A stretch of DNA of 64,000 bases from Arthrobotrys musiformis (Eukaryota > Ascomycota > Orbiliomycetes > Orbiliales > Orbiliaceae), in contig JAVHJL010000002.1 in NCBI GenBank assembly GCA_036971715.1, forward strand, positions 4,620,501-4,684,500, in the 5' to 3' direction. The translations under genes were made by a program, and so were the position numbers. Below, piece after piece: positions 35,162 through 47,904 of this stretch (within the stretch, counting starts at the first letter, position 1; the number at the start of each line of letters is the position of its first letter). The notes below the pieces were generated by a model. That model was not told the DNA's origin. It did no database searches and saw only the letters and a list, made by a program, of their open reading frames with translations.

Positions 35162-35512
35162 CTACAGGTGGCTGCTCTTTAGGGAAATGCAAAATATAGA
35201 AATACTAATTGATTGTGGCAGGGCTGCGTTTTTATGCCTGGCTGAGATCTCGAGGACTTCGGGTGGCTTGCGTGTTTGCCATCTGGGCTGTTCTAGACGC
35301 GTTGATCCTGTTGCATTTCTGTTCCTCCTACCCGATTTGGTCGATTGGAATTTTTTGCTGGCATCGGACTCGTCAAAGGTGGCTTGATAATTATAATTCA
35401 TGGGAAATAGTAGTATTTTCTGTTCTATTCCTGTTTTTTTAATGGCACGGCGGTATCTTTCGTATAGATCAGGTTTAATATATCGCGGCGGCGAGCAATC
35501 CATGAGCTCCAT
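35162..35512 (-). CDS. Doubtful small ORF, unknown
   Basis: 116 codons from ATG 35510-35512 (MELMDCSPPRYIKPDLYERY). The composition is charged and protein-like in the first two thirds, but there is no recognisable domain, signal peptide or support from neighbours. It may be chance. Confidence 0.25.
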   Translation of the reverse strand: MELMDCSPPRYIKPDLYERYRRAIKKTGIEQKILLFPMNYNYQATFDESDASKKFQSTKSGRRNRNATGSTRLEQPRWQTRKPPEVLEISARHKNAALPQSISISIFCISLKSSHL

Positions 35513-36850
35513 GTATCCAAAAGGTTGCTTCTTATCAACATGTCTTGGAGCTTAGGGTCTAAGCTGTTAAAATAGATACATAGAGCTCATCCACAACATT
35601 AAGACAAAAACAAGGAGCCGAGGCTCAAGAATAGGTACCTAGAGACTAGAACATCCTAAGAATATTCTCTCGCCTCAGTGCTACCATGGGAAGCTCAAGG
35701 CTGCGTTTATATATCAGTCTCTCCCCAAGCTCACAAATGCGGAAAAGTTAGAGGCTGCAGGCAAAAGAAAAGGTGTAACGTCGTTTCGCGATGTTTCTAT
35801 ATTTGTCCTTGCTTGGTTTTTTTTCCTGCAAGCTGCAAAAAGTTCGTTTCCGCCCCCGTCAAAACGGCAATGTCGCAGTTTGTCGATTTTCTTTTTGCCC
35901 CCCCTTACTGACCTCATACCAACGGGAAAGGGGAACGGTTTAAACTGAAAGCGGGCGTCTCTCACGTGGGAATGAAATGTTGCAGGGGCCTCTCTTTTTT
36001 TTTTATTTTTGCGAGCCAAACAGAAAGAAGGGTCGGGGTAAGTACGACATGTGGGGACTGGTTCCGGCGCAGAATCGAGCAAATTGGATACATAATATAT
36101 TATAGATTCTTCAATTGCAAGGAATATACATGAATACAGTACATGAAAAAGGAAAAGTAATCAATCAATTGTAATCCTTCTCTCGCGTAGTTACTTTAAG
36201 TAGATACCTGAATCTCAAATAACCATAGCTGTTTGACTCTGCTGAGTCGGCCAAGAAGCTTGCAATCAGAAGAAGACCACCACTGCGGCCGGCTGAGATT
36301 AGAAAGTAGCAAGGGGCGCATTTTGGTTAGTCTGTTTCCTCTCTCTTTCTCTTTCTCGCTCGTTTCTTTTCCTTTTTCTCTCGATCGAAAGAACAGAACT
36401 TCGGGTAATAGACCTTCTGTCAAAGGGGGGCTTGCAGTGTTTCGTGGACTCGGCCGCTGACGTCGCACTTATATTGGCAGGTTCTTCCAGCTGCCAATTT
36501 GATTAGATTGGTCTTTATAGTCAGTCTATCCATACTTATATATACCGGAGACGGATCGATAACTCGTCCTGCCTTTTTATATCTTTTAGTTCCTTTCGTT
36601 CCAACTTCATTTATTAAGATTGCACTTTCTTTCCTTTGTTACTTTTCCTTTTCGGGCGCACTTCCTTAATTTACTATATTAAATTCACATTCACATTCAT
36701 TCGCTTTCATTCGATTCGTTCGGTCGGTCGCTTTTTACCAATTTTCAAATTCTTGTAAATTTTAAATTAACGTCTGTTCTGTTCTGTTCTCGGGGCGGGA
36801 AATTTCACCGCTCCTTTTCTGGGCTTCCTTTCTTCCTTCTTTCCCCCCGA

Positions 36851-37039
36851 TTCTTGTGTTTCTTGTGTTTCTTGTGTTCTTCTGCGCTGTTGCGGGCGCC
36901 GTCCTGTTTCGACGACAACAAATTGAACCCACCGCCAACACAGCAACGTGAGTTAGCAACCACATCAACCTCCAACATCAATCAACCTTCAACCTTCAAC
37001 CTTCAACCTCCAACATCATCGACATCGACATCGACATCA
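36851..37039. repeat. Simple-repeat stretch in the leader of the Nif1-like gene
   Basis: Tandem TTCTTGTG-type units (36851-36880), AACCTTC units (36983-37010) and CATCGA units (37017-37039). Confidence 0.8.
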
Positions 37040-37273
37040 CACAGCTCTCTCCCTCACCACCTCACCATCTCACTACCTCGATACCCCCTTCCATCTATCC
37101 ATCGCTCCTTCAGACACATCTCGATAGAAGGATATAGAGCTGTTTTACCTCCGAGGCCTCCTTACTCGAAACGGACGACTGCCATTGAGACAAACCCCCT
37201 CATAGGCACCAATTTAGCACTTCATTATCATTATCATTTCAACTACCATTAAATTCGAGAGAAGAAATCTAGT

Positions 37274-37300
37274 ATGCGCCATGGCAGAAGATTCAAATGA
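37274..37300 (+). promoter_or_regulatory. Overlapping upstream ORF at the Nif1-like start
   Basis: An ATG at 37274 starts an 8-codon ORF in another frame that ends with TGA at 37298-37300, after the main ATG at 37281. The upstream ATG has a weak context (TAGTATGC); the main one is strong (GCGCCATGG). Leaky scanning would allow main-frame translation. Confidence 0.5.
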
Positions 37301-40162
37301 ACTCCGACCACCCCCTACCGCTCGTCGTCCAACCGACCATGAACTCTCCTTTCGTCCTCCACTGACTCGCAAACCCTCCGATCTTCTACCACCCCCTTCC
37401 AAGGGCCAATTCACACCGGAGCTCTCCCCGCTCGACGCGTTCGTATCCCGTGGCCGACAACTCTACCGTCAGTTAGAACTAGAGGAGCGGGAACTACGTC
37501 GTACAGGGACTAATAGCAAAAGTCCCGATGGGAGTGCTATCGCTTCTTCTCCAGTTTCCCAAAATGCTCCTCCTCCCTCGTCTTCACAGCAACAGCAGTA
37601 TCCACAACAGCAGCAGGGAAGACCAGGGCCTACAGGACAGTTTTTACAACAACCACCAAGCAAGTTCATTCGATCTCATAGCGCGGGAGCGGAGCAACAG
37701 CTTGGTGTTGGAACGTTGAATGCTGCTGTTGAACAATGGGCAATTGGGAATTCGAAATCGCATACTGGAGGTGATAGAGCTACCCGATTCTTCACTGGAC
37801 GACCGGGAACAACAGGAGGTGGGAATCCCGGTCCCATGACCGCAAATGGAGGGAGGATACCTCAAGTCTCGATTGGAGGACCGATGCCAAATTCTGGTTA
37901 CCCAGCTCCGAGAACCGCTCCTCTTCCTGGGGTGCCACAGACGTTGTTTATTAAGGAACCAGGCTTCAGACCCGTATCCCAGCACCCGAGGATTAGTGGC
38001 ATCGTTGGGCTGGAGGACGAGTTTGGGCCACCAAGGACTTCACAGCATATTGTTGTTGATAGAAGAGGGTCGAGTGTTAACCGCTCGACTGCTTCTTCGC
38101 CAAGGTCGCCGAGGATGCCGTTTACGAGTGATGATGACTCGAGCGACGAGGAAGAGGAGAGGAGGAGACGAAGGGAGAGTGCGAGAAGAAGGGATTTGGA
38201 GAGAAGACGACCGGTGTCGACCGGAAGGAGGATGGAGCCGTCTCCTGTAAGAGAGGAAGGGGAACCCAACCCACCATTGAGCGCTGGTGCGAGGATCAGT
38301 GTTTCACAACACGGTGGAGTCCCACAACGAAGTTTTTCGGGGGCATCGCCCTCGCCGAAACCGATGGATGCTGTCGAGCAAGCAAGAAAGGGCAGTCTGG
38401 ACTCGAATTCTGCGAGGCATAGCGGTACTGTGCCTACTACGCCATATCAACAAACAAGGATTTCCACACCGCCACCACTTTCATCGTCTCCTGTACATCT
38501 CCATGAATCACCTGGGAAGATGAGACAGCAGCAACATCATCAGTCACCGAATCATACGAGGCAAGGGTCCAATTTGGCGGCACCCTCATTGCCTGTTGCA
38601 TCCACTTCAACACCGAATTTACTATTACGGTCTGCCACATCAGACCCTATTTCACCTGTGCCGCGAACAGCTATGGAACCAACAATCAGGGGGCTGGTGA
38701 GCGAAGACGACTCGTTGTTTTTGCCACCACAGCCTGCATTCGCCAAGTCTGCGCCAAATACTCCCAGGCCGTCGAGTGCCATGAGCGACACTGCCTCGAT
38801 CTATAGCGTTGGTGGCACAAAGCGAGCATTTAATTTTTCTCGCCCTATGAGCAAAACTGGCTTTTATAACGAGGACGGTAATTCCTCTGGAAGATCACCT
38901 TCAATGGATCTACCCCGCAACCCCCGACGAACTGACAGTCTTGACTACCGTTCGTTCGTTGAAGAGGCAGAGCGAGGATACAATAATACTGCTGCAGAAG
39001 AGGAGAACTTCGGCGATAACACTGAGATGCGGGGTCCTAGCAGTTTTACGCCGAGACATCGAACGACTGGCAGTGGGATGTCTGGACGGGCGGGGCCCAC
39101 TGAGTCATATACATACTCCGCGTATACGCTTCCTCGAGGTAGAACCGTGGATCGATCGAGTATTATATTCTTCGATGGGGAGAAACATAAATTCGATCAA
39201 GCAGATGAAGAGGCCGGCGCGTCGAAACGATCCATGGACGAGAAGAGCGTGAGCCCTGTTAGCACCGTCGGGCCATCACCTTTCGCCGCCATGAGAGCCA
39301 GCCAGGAAAGCCAGCGACCACCATTGACACCAAGCCAGCCCCAACCACAACAGCCCCAACAGACTTTGGGAAGATCGCTTTCCTCGCAAAGCGCCGAATC
39401 AAACATTTCAGCGAGCCTGCGACCCCGAACATCCGGAGCACCGAGGTTGACACCAGAAGAGCATCTCAACATCGGCATCCCGTTGCACGAAAAGGGTAGC
39501 TATGCGGAATCGACGTATCATTTCAGGCTGTCGGCGATGGGTGGTAACACCACCGGCATGCTGATGTACGCATTAGCATTGAGACACGGATGGGGCATGC
39601 GCGCGAATCAATCCGAGGCCTTCACGTGGCTGCGTAAAGCAGCCTCGATCGCACAAGAGGAAATGGCATCGGCAGAGAAGGATCCCTCCAAACCAAAGCC
39701 GACTTGGTGGGAGAGCAAGAGTATGAGGAGTAAATTTGCGTTGATGACGTACGAATTGGGGATGAGTTATACCAACGGGTGGGGGTGCAGTGAGGATAAG
39801 GCCGTTGGTTTGAGGTATTTCGAGATTGCAGCTAGCTGGGGAGATGTGGATGCGCTCAGTGAGGCGGGTTATGCTTATGCCAATGGGCAAGGATGTAAGA
39901 AAGATTTAAAGAAGAGTGCGAAATATTACAGGATGGCGGCGGAGAATGGTGTTAGCATGGTCGGGAATAGCTGGTAAGCGCCTTCCTCTTCTATACGGAT
40001 ATCCACCCACTTTCAGAGTTTGGAGATGCTAATTGATTGATTAGGATTTGGAAGGAGAAATATGACGACGAAGAAGACAAAGGCAAGAAGAAAGGCGGAA
40101 AAGAGAAAGAGAAGGACAAAGAAAAGGCGGGGCTGTTTTCAAGGAAGAAGTCAGTTGTATAG
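37281..40162 (+). CDS. nif1: SEL1-repeat protein of the Nif1/DSF2 type
   Basis: The CDS is join(37281..39973,40045..40162), 936 aa. The 71-bp intron (39974-40044) has GTAAGC, a GCTAAT branch site and TTAG. Splicing restores GNSWIWKEKYDDEEDKGKKK and a basic tail ending FSRKKSVV. About 720 residues are disordered, rich in Pro/Ser/Gln, with a Gln-rich tract (about residues 100-115) and an Arg-rich stretch (RRRRESARRRDLERRRP, about 294-310). SEL1 repeats follow at about 720-900 (LSAMGGNTTGMLMYALALRH, ALSEAGYAYANGQGC). This layout matches fungal proteins annotated as cell-cycle inhibitor Nif1, named for binding the Nim1/Cdr1 kinase in fission yeast, and budding yeast DSF2. A scaffold role in polarity or cell-cycle signalling is inferred from the family. 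The symbol is by resemblance. Confidence 0.85.
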
Positions 40163-42387
40163 AAAATACCGACTCTTACCTCCATTTTACCACCCGCATT
40201 TATCCGCCGCATCTTCCGTCTGAAAAAGAAGTAGAGGAAGGTGAAGATGGACGGATCAGTGATCCTTTTATTATCATTTTAAATGACGAAGTTACGAGCC
40301 ATATGATCTATAGCGGCAAGCCAGCAAGCAAGCATTACTCATTGTTTCCTTTTCCCCTTCTTTTTTATTCTCTTATTGGTTTTTTAATTCTTCGACTTTC
40401 GTTCTCTTCATACTTTACTTCTTTTATATTCTCTTTTTTTTTTCTTCTCTTCTTACCCGGCCTACACTTTTCTTGTCTGCGCAGATTCACGAAGAGTATT
40501 AGAACCCTGGGCGTGTATTTTATTCTTACAACTTCTTTTCTTTTCTTTCCTCTTTATTCTCTTCTTGTTTACTTCATTTTCGACTTGTTCTTGCTGGAGA
40601 TCTTTTCAATAGCTGTTTATAATACCATTTGCATGATGAGTATGGAGTTGAGAGAGACACAATTGCGGTTACTTCTTCCCTTCGATCCTCCTTTCCACTC
40701 CCCAATATTACGTAATATATAATACTGACCCCCCGGTCAATCGTAATCGTAATCACGATCATGAGATATCGATGGCTCGCAAGATGGTGTTTTCCCTGTC
40801 TTCGGTTGCTATGTAATGGGCGCAGCTTGGCATGTTTACAAACAGCCGGGCCAGCGTTTGAGCGGTCGCAGTCGCAGTCGCAGCTTCCTTCGTGTCGCAG
40901 TCGCATGAACTTGTCAGAAGTCACTAGCTGAATCCGGGGGGTAAGACACCCAGGAACCTGTTTACCAAGTACCACGAGCTGCCTTGTTTTTGATTTGATA
41001 GGAGCCCATGCATAACGCATTATCAATCGAATCGGCCAGCTACCAATATGACAAGCATCAAATTTGTGAGGCATAAACATCGATAAGATGCGGAGGCGGG
41101 ATCCGTGGATATGGGACCTTATTGACTGATCGCGATAAGTAAATATTTGGGTGGGCCGTCGGTCCTCCCCCTTTAATTCGAATTGGGCCTCCCGTCACAC
41201 ACACACACAAATCACTTCACGGCAACTCACTTTCCTTCACTTTACCACAATCCGGTCCAATTGAGTGGCCTCAACCTCATCTCATCTCATCGCCTTCTCT
41301 TCTTCCCCTTCCTCCTCCCCCAAACCCCCCTAAACGCTACCATCAAACCGTCCGACCAACCATATAACCTGCTGCATATCGTTGTAGTTGTAGTTACAGG
41401 TTGATGAACGTACCGAATGATTTGACGATATCAATGTTTGAACACTGACGAATCGAATCGCTTACGACCCGTTTACCTCTCCGATTGGCTCGCTCGCTCA
41501 CACGTGCATGTTCACCATCGCCCGTCCCTTAAATTGGATCGTCAGGAGATTCCTTCTTTCCTGCTTCGGTCTGTTCCTGTTGCCGCTCAGGATCGATCAC
41601 ATACATACCTGTTCGCTTTTAAGCTTCATCCAATTCTCGATCGATCGATCGATCAATTGATCCTTGGAGTGTTACGAGGAACGCTCTTAATACCCCGTAC
41701 TATTACCGAGAGTTATAGTTGACGGGTGTCTTATCCTTTTTTTGCTCCTATCCTTTAATTCTCTTCAAAAGGGAGAGTATAGGCTCGTTTGGTACGTGTT
41801 CAGTCCATTGAATGCAATGGGTTTGGCGTTTTCGATGCTTCTCGAATGTTTCTCGTCCCTTAATTTCTTGTCTTGTCTTGGATGTTGGTGGTGGCAATTG
41901 CATACAATTACCCCTTGTTTCGGTCTCGGGAAGCTTGCATTTGCATTCCAATTGCCATTGTCAATATACCGTCACGTACATTTGAGGACGTACCTCTTAC
42001 TAACACCACTCTCTTTGGTACCCGGCTTATAGTTCCAAGTCCGTCGGTCCCTTTTTTAATCGCTCGTCTCTAGCGGGTAGTTACCTACTTGCTTGTAGCT
42101 GATCGACCAAAGGAGCTCGAAAGGAACAAAAGGAAAAGAAATTCTAGGGTACCCTCGCTTAGTTACCCTCGCTCGTTTCGCTCGCATCGATCCTATCAAT
42201 CTCGGACACCGCACACATTCCTCACCCCACCTCCTCTCTTGATGCTTTCCAACAACTACCTTATTTCTCTCATTTAACTCTCGATTTTGGGATCTCAATT
42301 TATATTACCACTTTACTTCTTTTACCCCCGATCCTCTATCGACGGTTCTGCAGTTGCAGAGAGAAGAAGTAGAAAAAGGGGTCTCGG
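40163..42387. other. 3' flank of Nif1-like gene and long promoter/leader of the CLIP gene
   Basis: 40310-40720 is T/C-rich 3' flank. Repeats of GTAATC/GCAGTC type lie near 40740-40910. (TCGA)n lies at 41637-41654. From about 41200 the sequence is C/T-rich with CACACACACA near 41198, as expected of a long 5' leader. The minus-strand ORF at 40574-41080 is taken as chance. Confidence 0.5.
41637..41654. repeat. (TCGA)n microsatellite
   Basis: About four and a half TCGA units, followed by ATTGATCC. Confidence 0.8.
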
Positions 42388-45184
42388 ATGACGACACCGG
42401 GAACTCCAAACGCAGCTCCACGCCGCTCACTCGCCCGTCTCCGACTGGCGTCCTCACCAGGCGCAAACTCGCCGAACCCGCCCCAGATATCGCCCCCAAT
42501 GTTATCGCCCGATACCGTCCTGGCGCGGAAACAGTCGCTAAACCAGCTTGTCCAAAACAGCTCCTCCAAGGATAGCGGATACGGCGGTGACAGCGATGGT
42601 GGGCTCGAAATTGGTGATAAAGTCAACGTCCCCGGTGGGATGTATGGAGTCGTCAAGTTTGTTGGGAATGTGAAAGGAAAACCTGGGGTCTTTGTTGGAG
42701 TTGAGCTTGAAGGGCCACACGCTGTTAATGGAAAGAATGACGGGACGGTTGAAGGGTGAGTTTCTATCCATACATTCAAGCTCTTTGGCAGGTGAAAGGT
42801 CAAGACAAAGAGCTAACAGGAGCTTCTTTATATATAGCACGAGATACTTCACAACGTCTATTCCTCACTCTGGAATCTTCCTTCCGGTATCTAGAGCAAC
42901 TCTACGCCATTCCGGCTCCTCTATCAAGTCTGATACGCCCTCAGTCGTCACCTCTCCAGCCGAGCCGACAGCTTCATCCCCCCTCCAGCCACCCAAGAAG
43001 CCCTTCGGCCGCCCATCTCTCCCACGGCCACAATCACCAGCACAAAGAAATGGCACCCCACGCCCAGGTCTCCTCCCCGGCACACCGCGGTCAGGAAGTA
43101 GTCTTTCCAACCGTATGTTCTCGCCGTCGCCGACACCTGGTATGGGTCCACAGGGCCCCATCGGCGGTCGCGTGAGAGCAGGTAGCATATCATCCAACGC
43201 CGGCGACCCACCAGGCACACCCGGCGGCCGCAGAATCGTTTCACAGAACCCCCGTGGCCTACGCCCAGGGTTCAACGCCAAACCCGCACCGTCACAATTC
43301 CAGCGCGAACAAACCCCACGCGCCGGCTCATCGATGTCATTTACTGATTCCTCACCCGTTGAAGATTCCATGGCTACCCCTAAAGCTAACGGCAACCCGT
43401 CATCCGGATTCGTCGCGAAACTCACCCGGATGAGCAGAGAAGAAGGCATGAGTAAAGAGGAGGAAGACAAGGGCATGATCGCTATTCTACAGGCACAGTT
43501 GAGCGCTAAAGACCACCAGTTGAAAGAGCAGGCCAATAACCTCCTGGAAATGGAAAGCAGTCTGAACGAGCTACAGTCTTTACTATCAGACGGTGTTGCA
43601 GCACAGCAACAGCAGCAGCAAGCACAACAAGCTCAGGCTGCCCAACAGGCGGCTCAAGCAAATGGCGCCAGAGGGCTAGGACGTAAGACTAGTTCTATGA
43701 GCATCAATAGCGGTGATGGCGAGGAAGAGCTTGAAATGGCCCAACTGCGACACCTAGTCAGGGAGAAGAACGATAAAATTAGTCAGTTGCAGGTGGATTT
43801 TGACGCCCACCGTGCCGATTTCAGAAGTACGATCGATACCCTGGAGATGGCAGCTACGGAGACAGAAAGGGTCTATGAGAAGAAGGTTGAGGATCTGTTA
43901 CTCGAGCTTAGAGAAAGCGAAAGACTTAGAGTTGAGATGGTTGATGAGCAGAATAGGAGGGAAGAGGAGACCGGGATGGCAAGAGGCATTATGGACGGCG
44001 GAGTTGAGAGTGTTGCAAGGCAGCTAAAGAGTTTGGAAGGGTTGGTGGCAGAACTTGAGGAAGGGTTGGAAGACGCACGAAGGGGGGAGGCAGAGGCTAG
44101 AGCCGAAGCCGAACATTGTCGGGGCGAGAGCGAACGACTGAAGGAGGAGTTACGCCGAGAGAGAGAGAAAGTTGGGGCCTACGAGCGACGGATGGAAGAT
44201 TTGAAGGAACAAGTCAAGAATGGGGATACGGAAGTCGAAAAGAAGAACGACGAGATTAGGGGGTTGAAAGCATTGATGACTAGTTTGTCGCGCGGAAGAG
44301 CTCCCGGCAGTAACCCCGAGGAGAAGAAGAAATTAGAAGACAAGATTAAGGATTTGGAGGGGCTGTTGGACAAGAAGAATGCGAGAGAGGAGGAGTTGGA
44401 GAAGGAGGTTGAGAGGCTTAAGGTTGAAGCCGAACCTGTTGTTGCCAACGTTGCTTCTGAGCCGTCAGGGTTGAAGATTACGATGCCGGCCAACAGAGAG
44501 GAGCAGAAAACTCTTGTTGGTACCAAGGACGTCGTTGCTGCCCCTAAGAAGAACGGACTGAAGACGACACGACTCCAGGACTCGCCAGCGCTCACCGACA
44601 TTGATGACGATGGTGAGGAACTTATCAACGGCCCAGGGTTCGGTGGACCTCCGCCACCAACATCAGCCCTTCCAGCTCTCCCAACAATCATTGCATCTAG
44701 CTCACCACCCCCACCACCAAAGAAGGATATCCAGCCATCCAGCCCCCCAGCTCCACCACCGAAAGAGCAATTCTGTGACCTCTGTGAGAAGCCTGGCCAT
44801 GACTTGATGAGCTGCACTGAAATGTTCACCGGCAAGAGTTCCACAAAAGGAGACAAGAAGGATAGCATCGGGGCCCTCTCTCCACTTGAAAAGGCTGGCG
44901 TGACACCTCTCCCGCTGAACACTACAGGAGTCAACCATGCACGAAGCTCATTGGAGGCGGAAGACGAAGGAAGAGGTGGTGTTAGCCTCGACAGGGCTAC
45001 AACTCCCAGCGGCAACGCTACCATCAGCGGGTCGAGCAATGTTGGTGCGGCGAAAGAGGAAGATGATGACGGGTTGCCGCCTGTTGCTGGCAAGAGCAGT
45101 GGGGTCGTGGACCCGAAGAAGTGGTGTGCTCTGTGCGAGAGGGATGGGCATGACAGCGTTGATTGCCCGTTGGATGACTTTTAA
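42388..45184 (+). CDS. CLIP-170-type microtubule plus-end protein (CAP-Gly, coiled coil, two zinc knuckles)
   Basis: The CDS is join(42388..42755,42838..45184), 904 aa. The 82-bp intron (GTGAGT ... GCTAAC ... TATAG) lies inside the CAP-Gly domain, and splicing gives GKNDGTVEGTRYFTTSIPHS. The single CAP-Gly (about residues 73-140) contains the GKNDG tubulin/EB1-tail-binding motif. Ser/Pro-rich linkers flank it. A long coiled coil covers about residues 335-660, interrupted by a Gln/Ala tract near 380-400. Two CCHC knuckles (C-x2-C-x4-H-x4-C) lie at about 768 (CDLCEKPGHDLMSC) and 885 (CALCERDGHDSVDC). The protein ends DDF, an acidic-aromatic tail like the ETF end of human CLIP-170, which binds CAP-Gly domains. 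It corresponds to fission yeast Tip1 and Aspergillus ClipA, which track growing microtubule ends and support polar growth. Confidence 0.93.
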
Positions 45185-47177
45185 TTCCGCATTCCTCCGA
45201 GCTTTGGTTGGTTGGTTGGCTCCCTCAATTTCTCCATACTACACTCTACTCTTTTTTTGTCCAACGACTCGATATGCTCTCATTCCCTTCGCCGCCGATA
45301 TTCTCATAACTTATACACGAACTTAGGCCTTCACGTTCTGCCGTTCTTCTAACGCAACCGCTATAACACCCAAAACGTTGTTTTTTTTAATGTAGCACTT
45401 CGCCATCGACAACGATCAGTCTCGAGACTGGACAATGATTCCCTTGCCACCCCCACATCCTTACTTTTTTTTCCCTTCTCTTGTTATTTATTTTTACTTT
45501 TTTTTTGAAGCAATTGTTAATCTGAAAAGTCATGACTGAATTTAATTCCCTTCCGACGGAACTAAAAAGTTTGGCATGGCCTTTGTTTTGTTATTTTCGT
45601 TGAAGAAAAATTGTGCTTCCAATTGGTTTTTTTGATGTTAATTGAAGCTCTCTTTTTTCCCTTTCCGTTTCTGATTCATATGGTCCGGCGTTTTTTTTAT
45701 AGCTTGACCGGTACTTTCTAATTTTATGTTTTACTCGAGGTTTATGAATTTGGAGGGGGGGGTAATAGGTAGAAGCTAGTGCGCTGCTAGGGTTAGAGCT
45801 AGAGCTAGAGCTAGATGAGACGTTGGTGGCATGTGTGGTGGATCTTTTTATGATATCATATATGTTTTATTTATTTTTTTTATTTTATATACGTCCCATC
45901 TATTCTATGTAGCGTGTGAATTGTGAGGATTTGAGGAGTGATGTTGGTGACGTTCTAGATGGTGAATGACTCGGTTTGTTATGCAATGCTGGAGATGATT
46001 TTGACGGTTGTGCTGTGTGCCGTATAACAGGGAGTTTTAATGACGGGGTAGGGGTTTTATGATGTTAGTGAAGCTGTGGAGTGGAAGTTATGATATGTAA
46101 CGCTGCTGGGCATCGCTTGATGTCATCTCGCATGCCAAACCCCTGTTGCAGAGGCTTGATTCGCGCGCGCAGGGATGTTTTCATGGGTCTAGGTATACGT
46201 ACGATATAGTTGGAAATTGGGGTGAGGATCGTTGGGGTTGTATTGAGATACTGTCCAGTAGAGGTGTTTAACTCACCTGCAACGAATGAGCTCGATCGAG
46301 GCGCCGACTCGATTATTCACAATTGCGATCCATATACATAGCGGCCTCGAATACACGATTCAGTAAGCAGGGGTTAATGCCGTAAAGATACATGACGTTG
46401 ACGCTAGGCATGGCAACGTCGGTGCCAGTGGATTTGTAATACGACGTTAACGCGCACCGGCGTAGAATTTGAATTGACTAGGAGAACTGTTGGAGATTAC
46501 AATTGTTGGAATATAAGTATATTTGTAAGAAGGTTCGGCATAGAATGATCATATGGAAGTCTAGATTTTCCTAACTTTTTATTAACCCAACGGAACGGCT
46601 GACATAAAACGCTTTCTGTAACAGCACGGTTCATGTTCGAGCGGCGAAGATGCGCACATGCATCAAATACGTAGAAAAGTCATGTCATGATCGATACTAT
46701 ACGTACGTACGTACATCGGGGTGGCGTCTGTATAACAGCCCCTCATCACAACGTTGGCGTTTCAACTACGATCACATAGATCGATCGGTCGATCTAGTCC
46801 TCTTCTCACGGTTGACGGATGCTATAGTATAGAGAGCTACGAGGGGACTATGCCGGTTTTACCAGAGGGAAAAGTGTATATATACCCCTCTTTCCACCCA
46901 GGAAGTCAGAATTTTTCGTTCGGCAGGAAGATCGGAGTCCGGAGCTGGTCTTCCTGGCCTCCTACGACATATCCTTAACGTATTTTTCTATTATACTTTA
47001 CTGCCTTTATAATATTTGAGTATATGGCACTACGTATATATCATCAAGTCGGGGGTATAGACTCCCAGCAGCCGACGGATGCTTTTACACCTTAGACGCT
47101 TCCGAGCGGACAGTCCGGTTTTTCCATCTTCGACGAGGTGGAGAGCTCGTCCACATCTGTACTACCTGCTTTACACG

Positions 47178-47211
47178 GCATCATCCAGCCCGCCTCGGGC
47201 GGGCTTGATGC
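47178..47211. repeat. GC-rich perfect stem-loop
   Basis: The inner stem AGCCCGCC (47187-47194) pairs with GGCGGGCT (47198-47205) around a 3-nt loop. The outer stem GCATCA (47178-47183) pairs with TGATGC (47206-47211), with a 3-nt bulge on one side. It is unusual in this AT-rich neighbourhood. Confidence 0.8.
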
Positions 47212-47358
47212 TACAAGCGTGTGCATACATCCTCTTCGCAATCCTTGCGTCGGGTGTGTATTGGCATTCATCGATCTTTTCCGGCTGAGCCAGATTCCAA
47301 GTAGATCGATTCCTGAACCCGGGCGATAGCCAAATCTATCGCCAAAGAAGGGTTTGAT

Positions 47359-47368
47359 TGGTCTCGTG
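47359..47368 (-). repeat. Dispersed motif core, inverted
   Basis: The + strand reads tggtctcgtgg; the minus strand core is ACGAGACCA. Confidence 0.45.
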
Positions 47369-47877
47369 GTTGGATCTTGCGAAGAGTAAGCTTCGCATTT
47401 GGCTACGGGATATACTCTGTTCCGCATCCCGATGCTGCCTGTGGTTATATATTATGCGAAAACAGGTTGCACTTTGTCGTAATTCCTCGCAAGAGACTTA
47501 CGAAAGTTAAGCACAACCGATAGCAGTAATTGCCCCTGGCAAGATCACGGTGCCAGATTTTAATTCCAGTCAAAAAAAAAAATGAACTCCATAACATGCG
47601 GTGTGGAACAAATACTACAAAGATCGCTCGTTGACGGCAAATTCTGGCAAAGGGCAACTAGAGAAATTTGATTGGAAGGACCTTTAACAAATGGAGAATC
47701 GGCCAATGGAATTGAATAAAAACATTGGGGCTTTCGCATGGCCCCGGCCCCCTTTTTCCATGCTATCTGCATTCTGCGACTGAGCGCGCCCTCTGGAGTT
47801 ATAAGTCCAGATTTCCCAGGTTATTAGAGAATCGGTTGGGTTCCTGGTCTTTTTTATATTGGTATGTATATTCTTTC

Positions 47878-47904
47878 TGGTCTCGTGATAACTATACGAG
47901 ACCA
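47878..47904. repeat. Perfect inverted pair of the ACGAGACCA motif
   Basis: TGGTCTCGT (47878-47886) and ACGAGACCA (47896-47904) are exact reverse complements separated by GATAACTAT (9 nt). Confidence 0.8.

Larger units (their letters stand above)
34447..37280. other. Divergent spacer; long pyrimidine-rich leader of the Nif1-like gene
   Basis: It separates two genes transcribed away from each other. A doubtful small ORF lies at 35162-35512. From about 36550 to 37280 the sequence is C/T-rich with simple repeats (TTCTTGTG units at 36851-36880, AACCTTC units at 36983-37010, CATCGA units at 37017-37039). This is typical of a long fungal 5' leader. Confidence 0.5.

Noticed and set aside
40574..41080. 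168-codon minus-strand ORF starting with ATG
   Set aside because: Its Asp/Cys stretch (CDCDCD) is a translation of a GCAGTC-type simple repeat, the rest has no domain, and it lies in a 3' flank/promoter region.
44179..45093. 304-codon ORF antisense to the CLIP-170-like gene
   Set aside because: It mirrors the conserved coding sequence on the other strand; its Ser/Pro/Gly-rich content follows from the Glu/Lys codons opposite.
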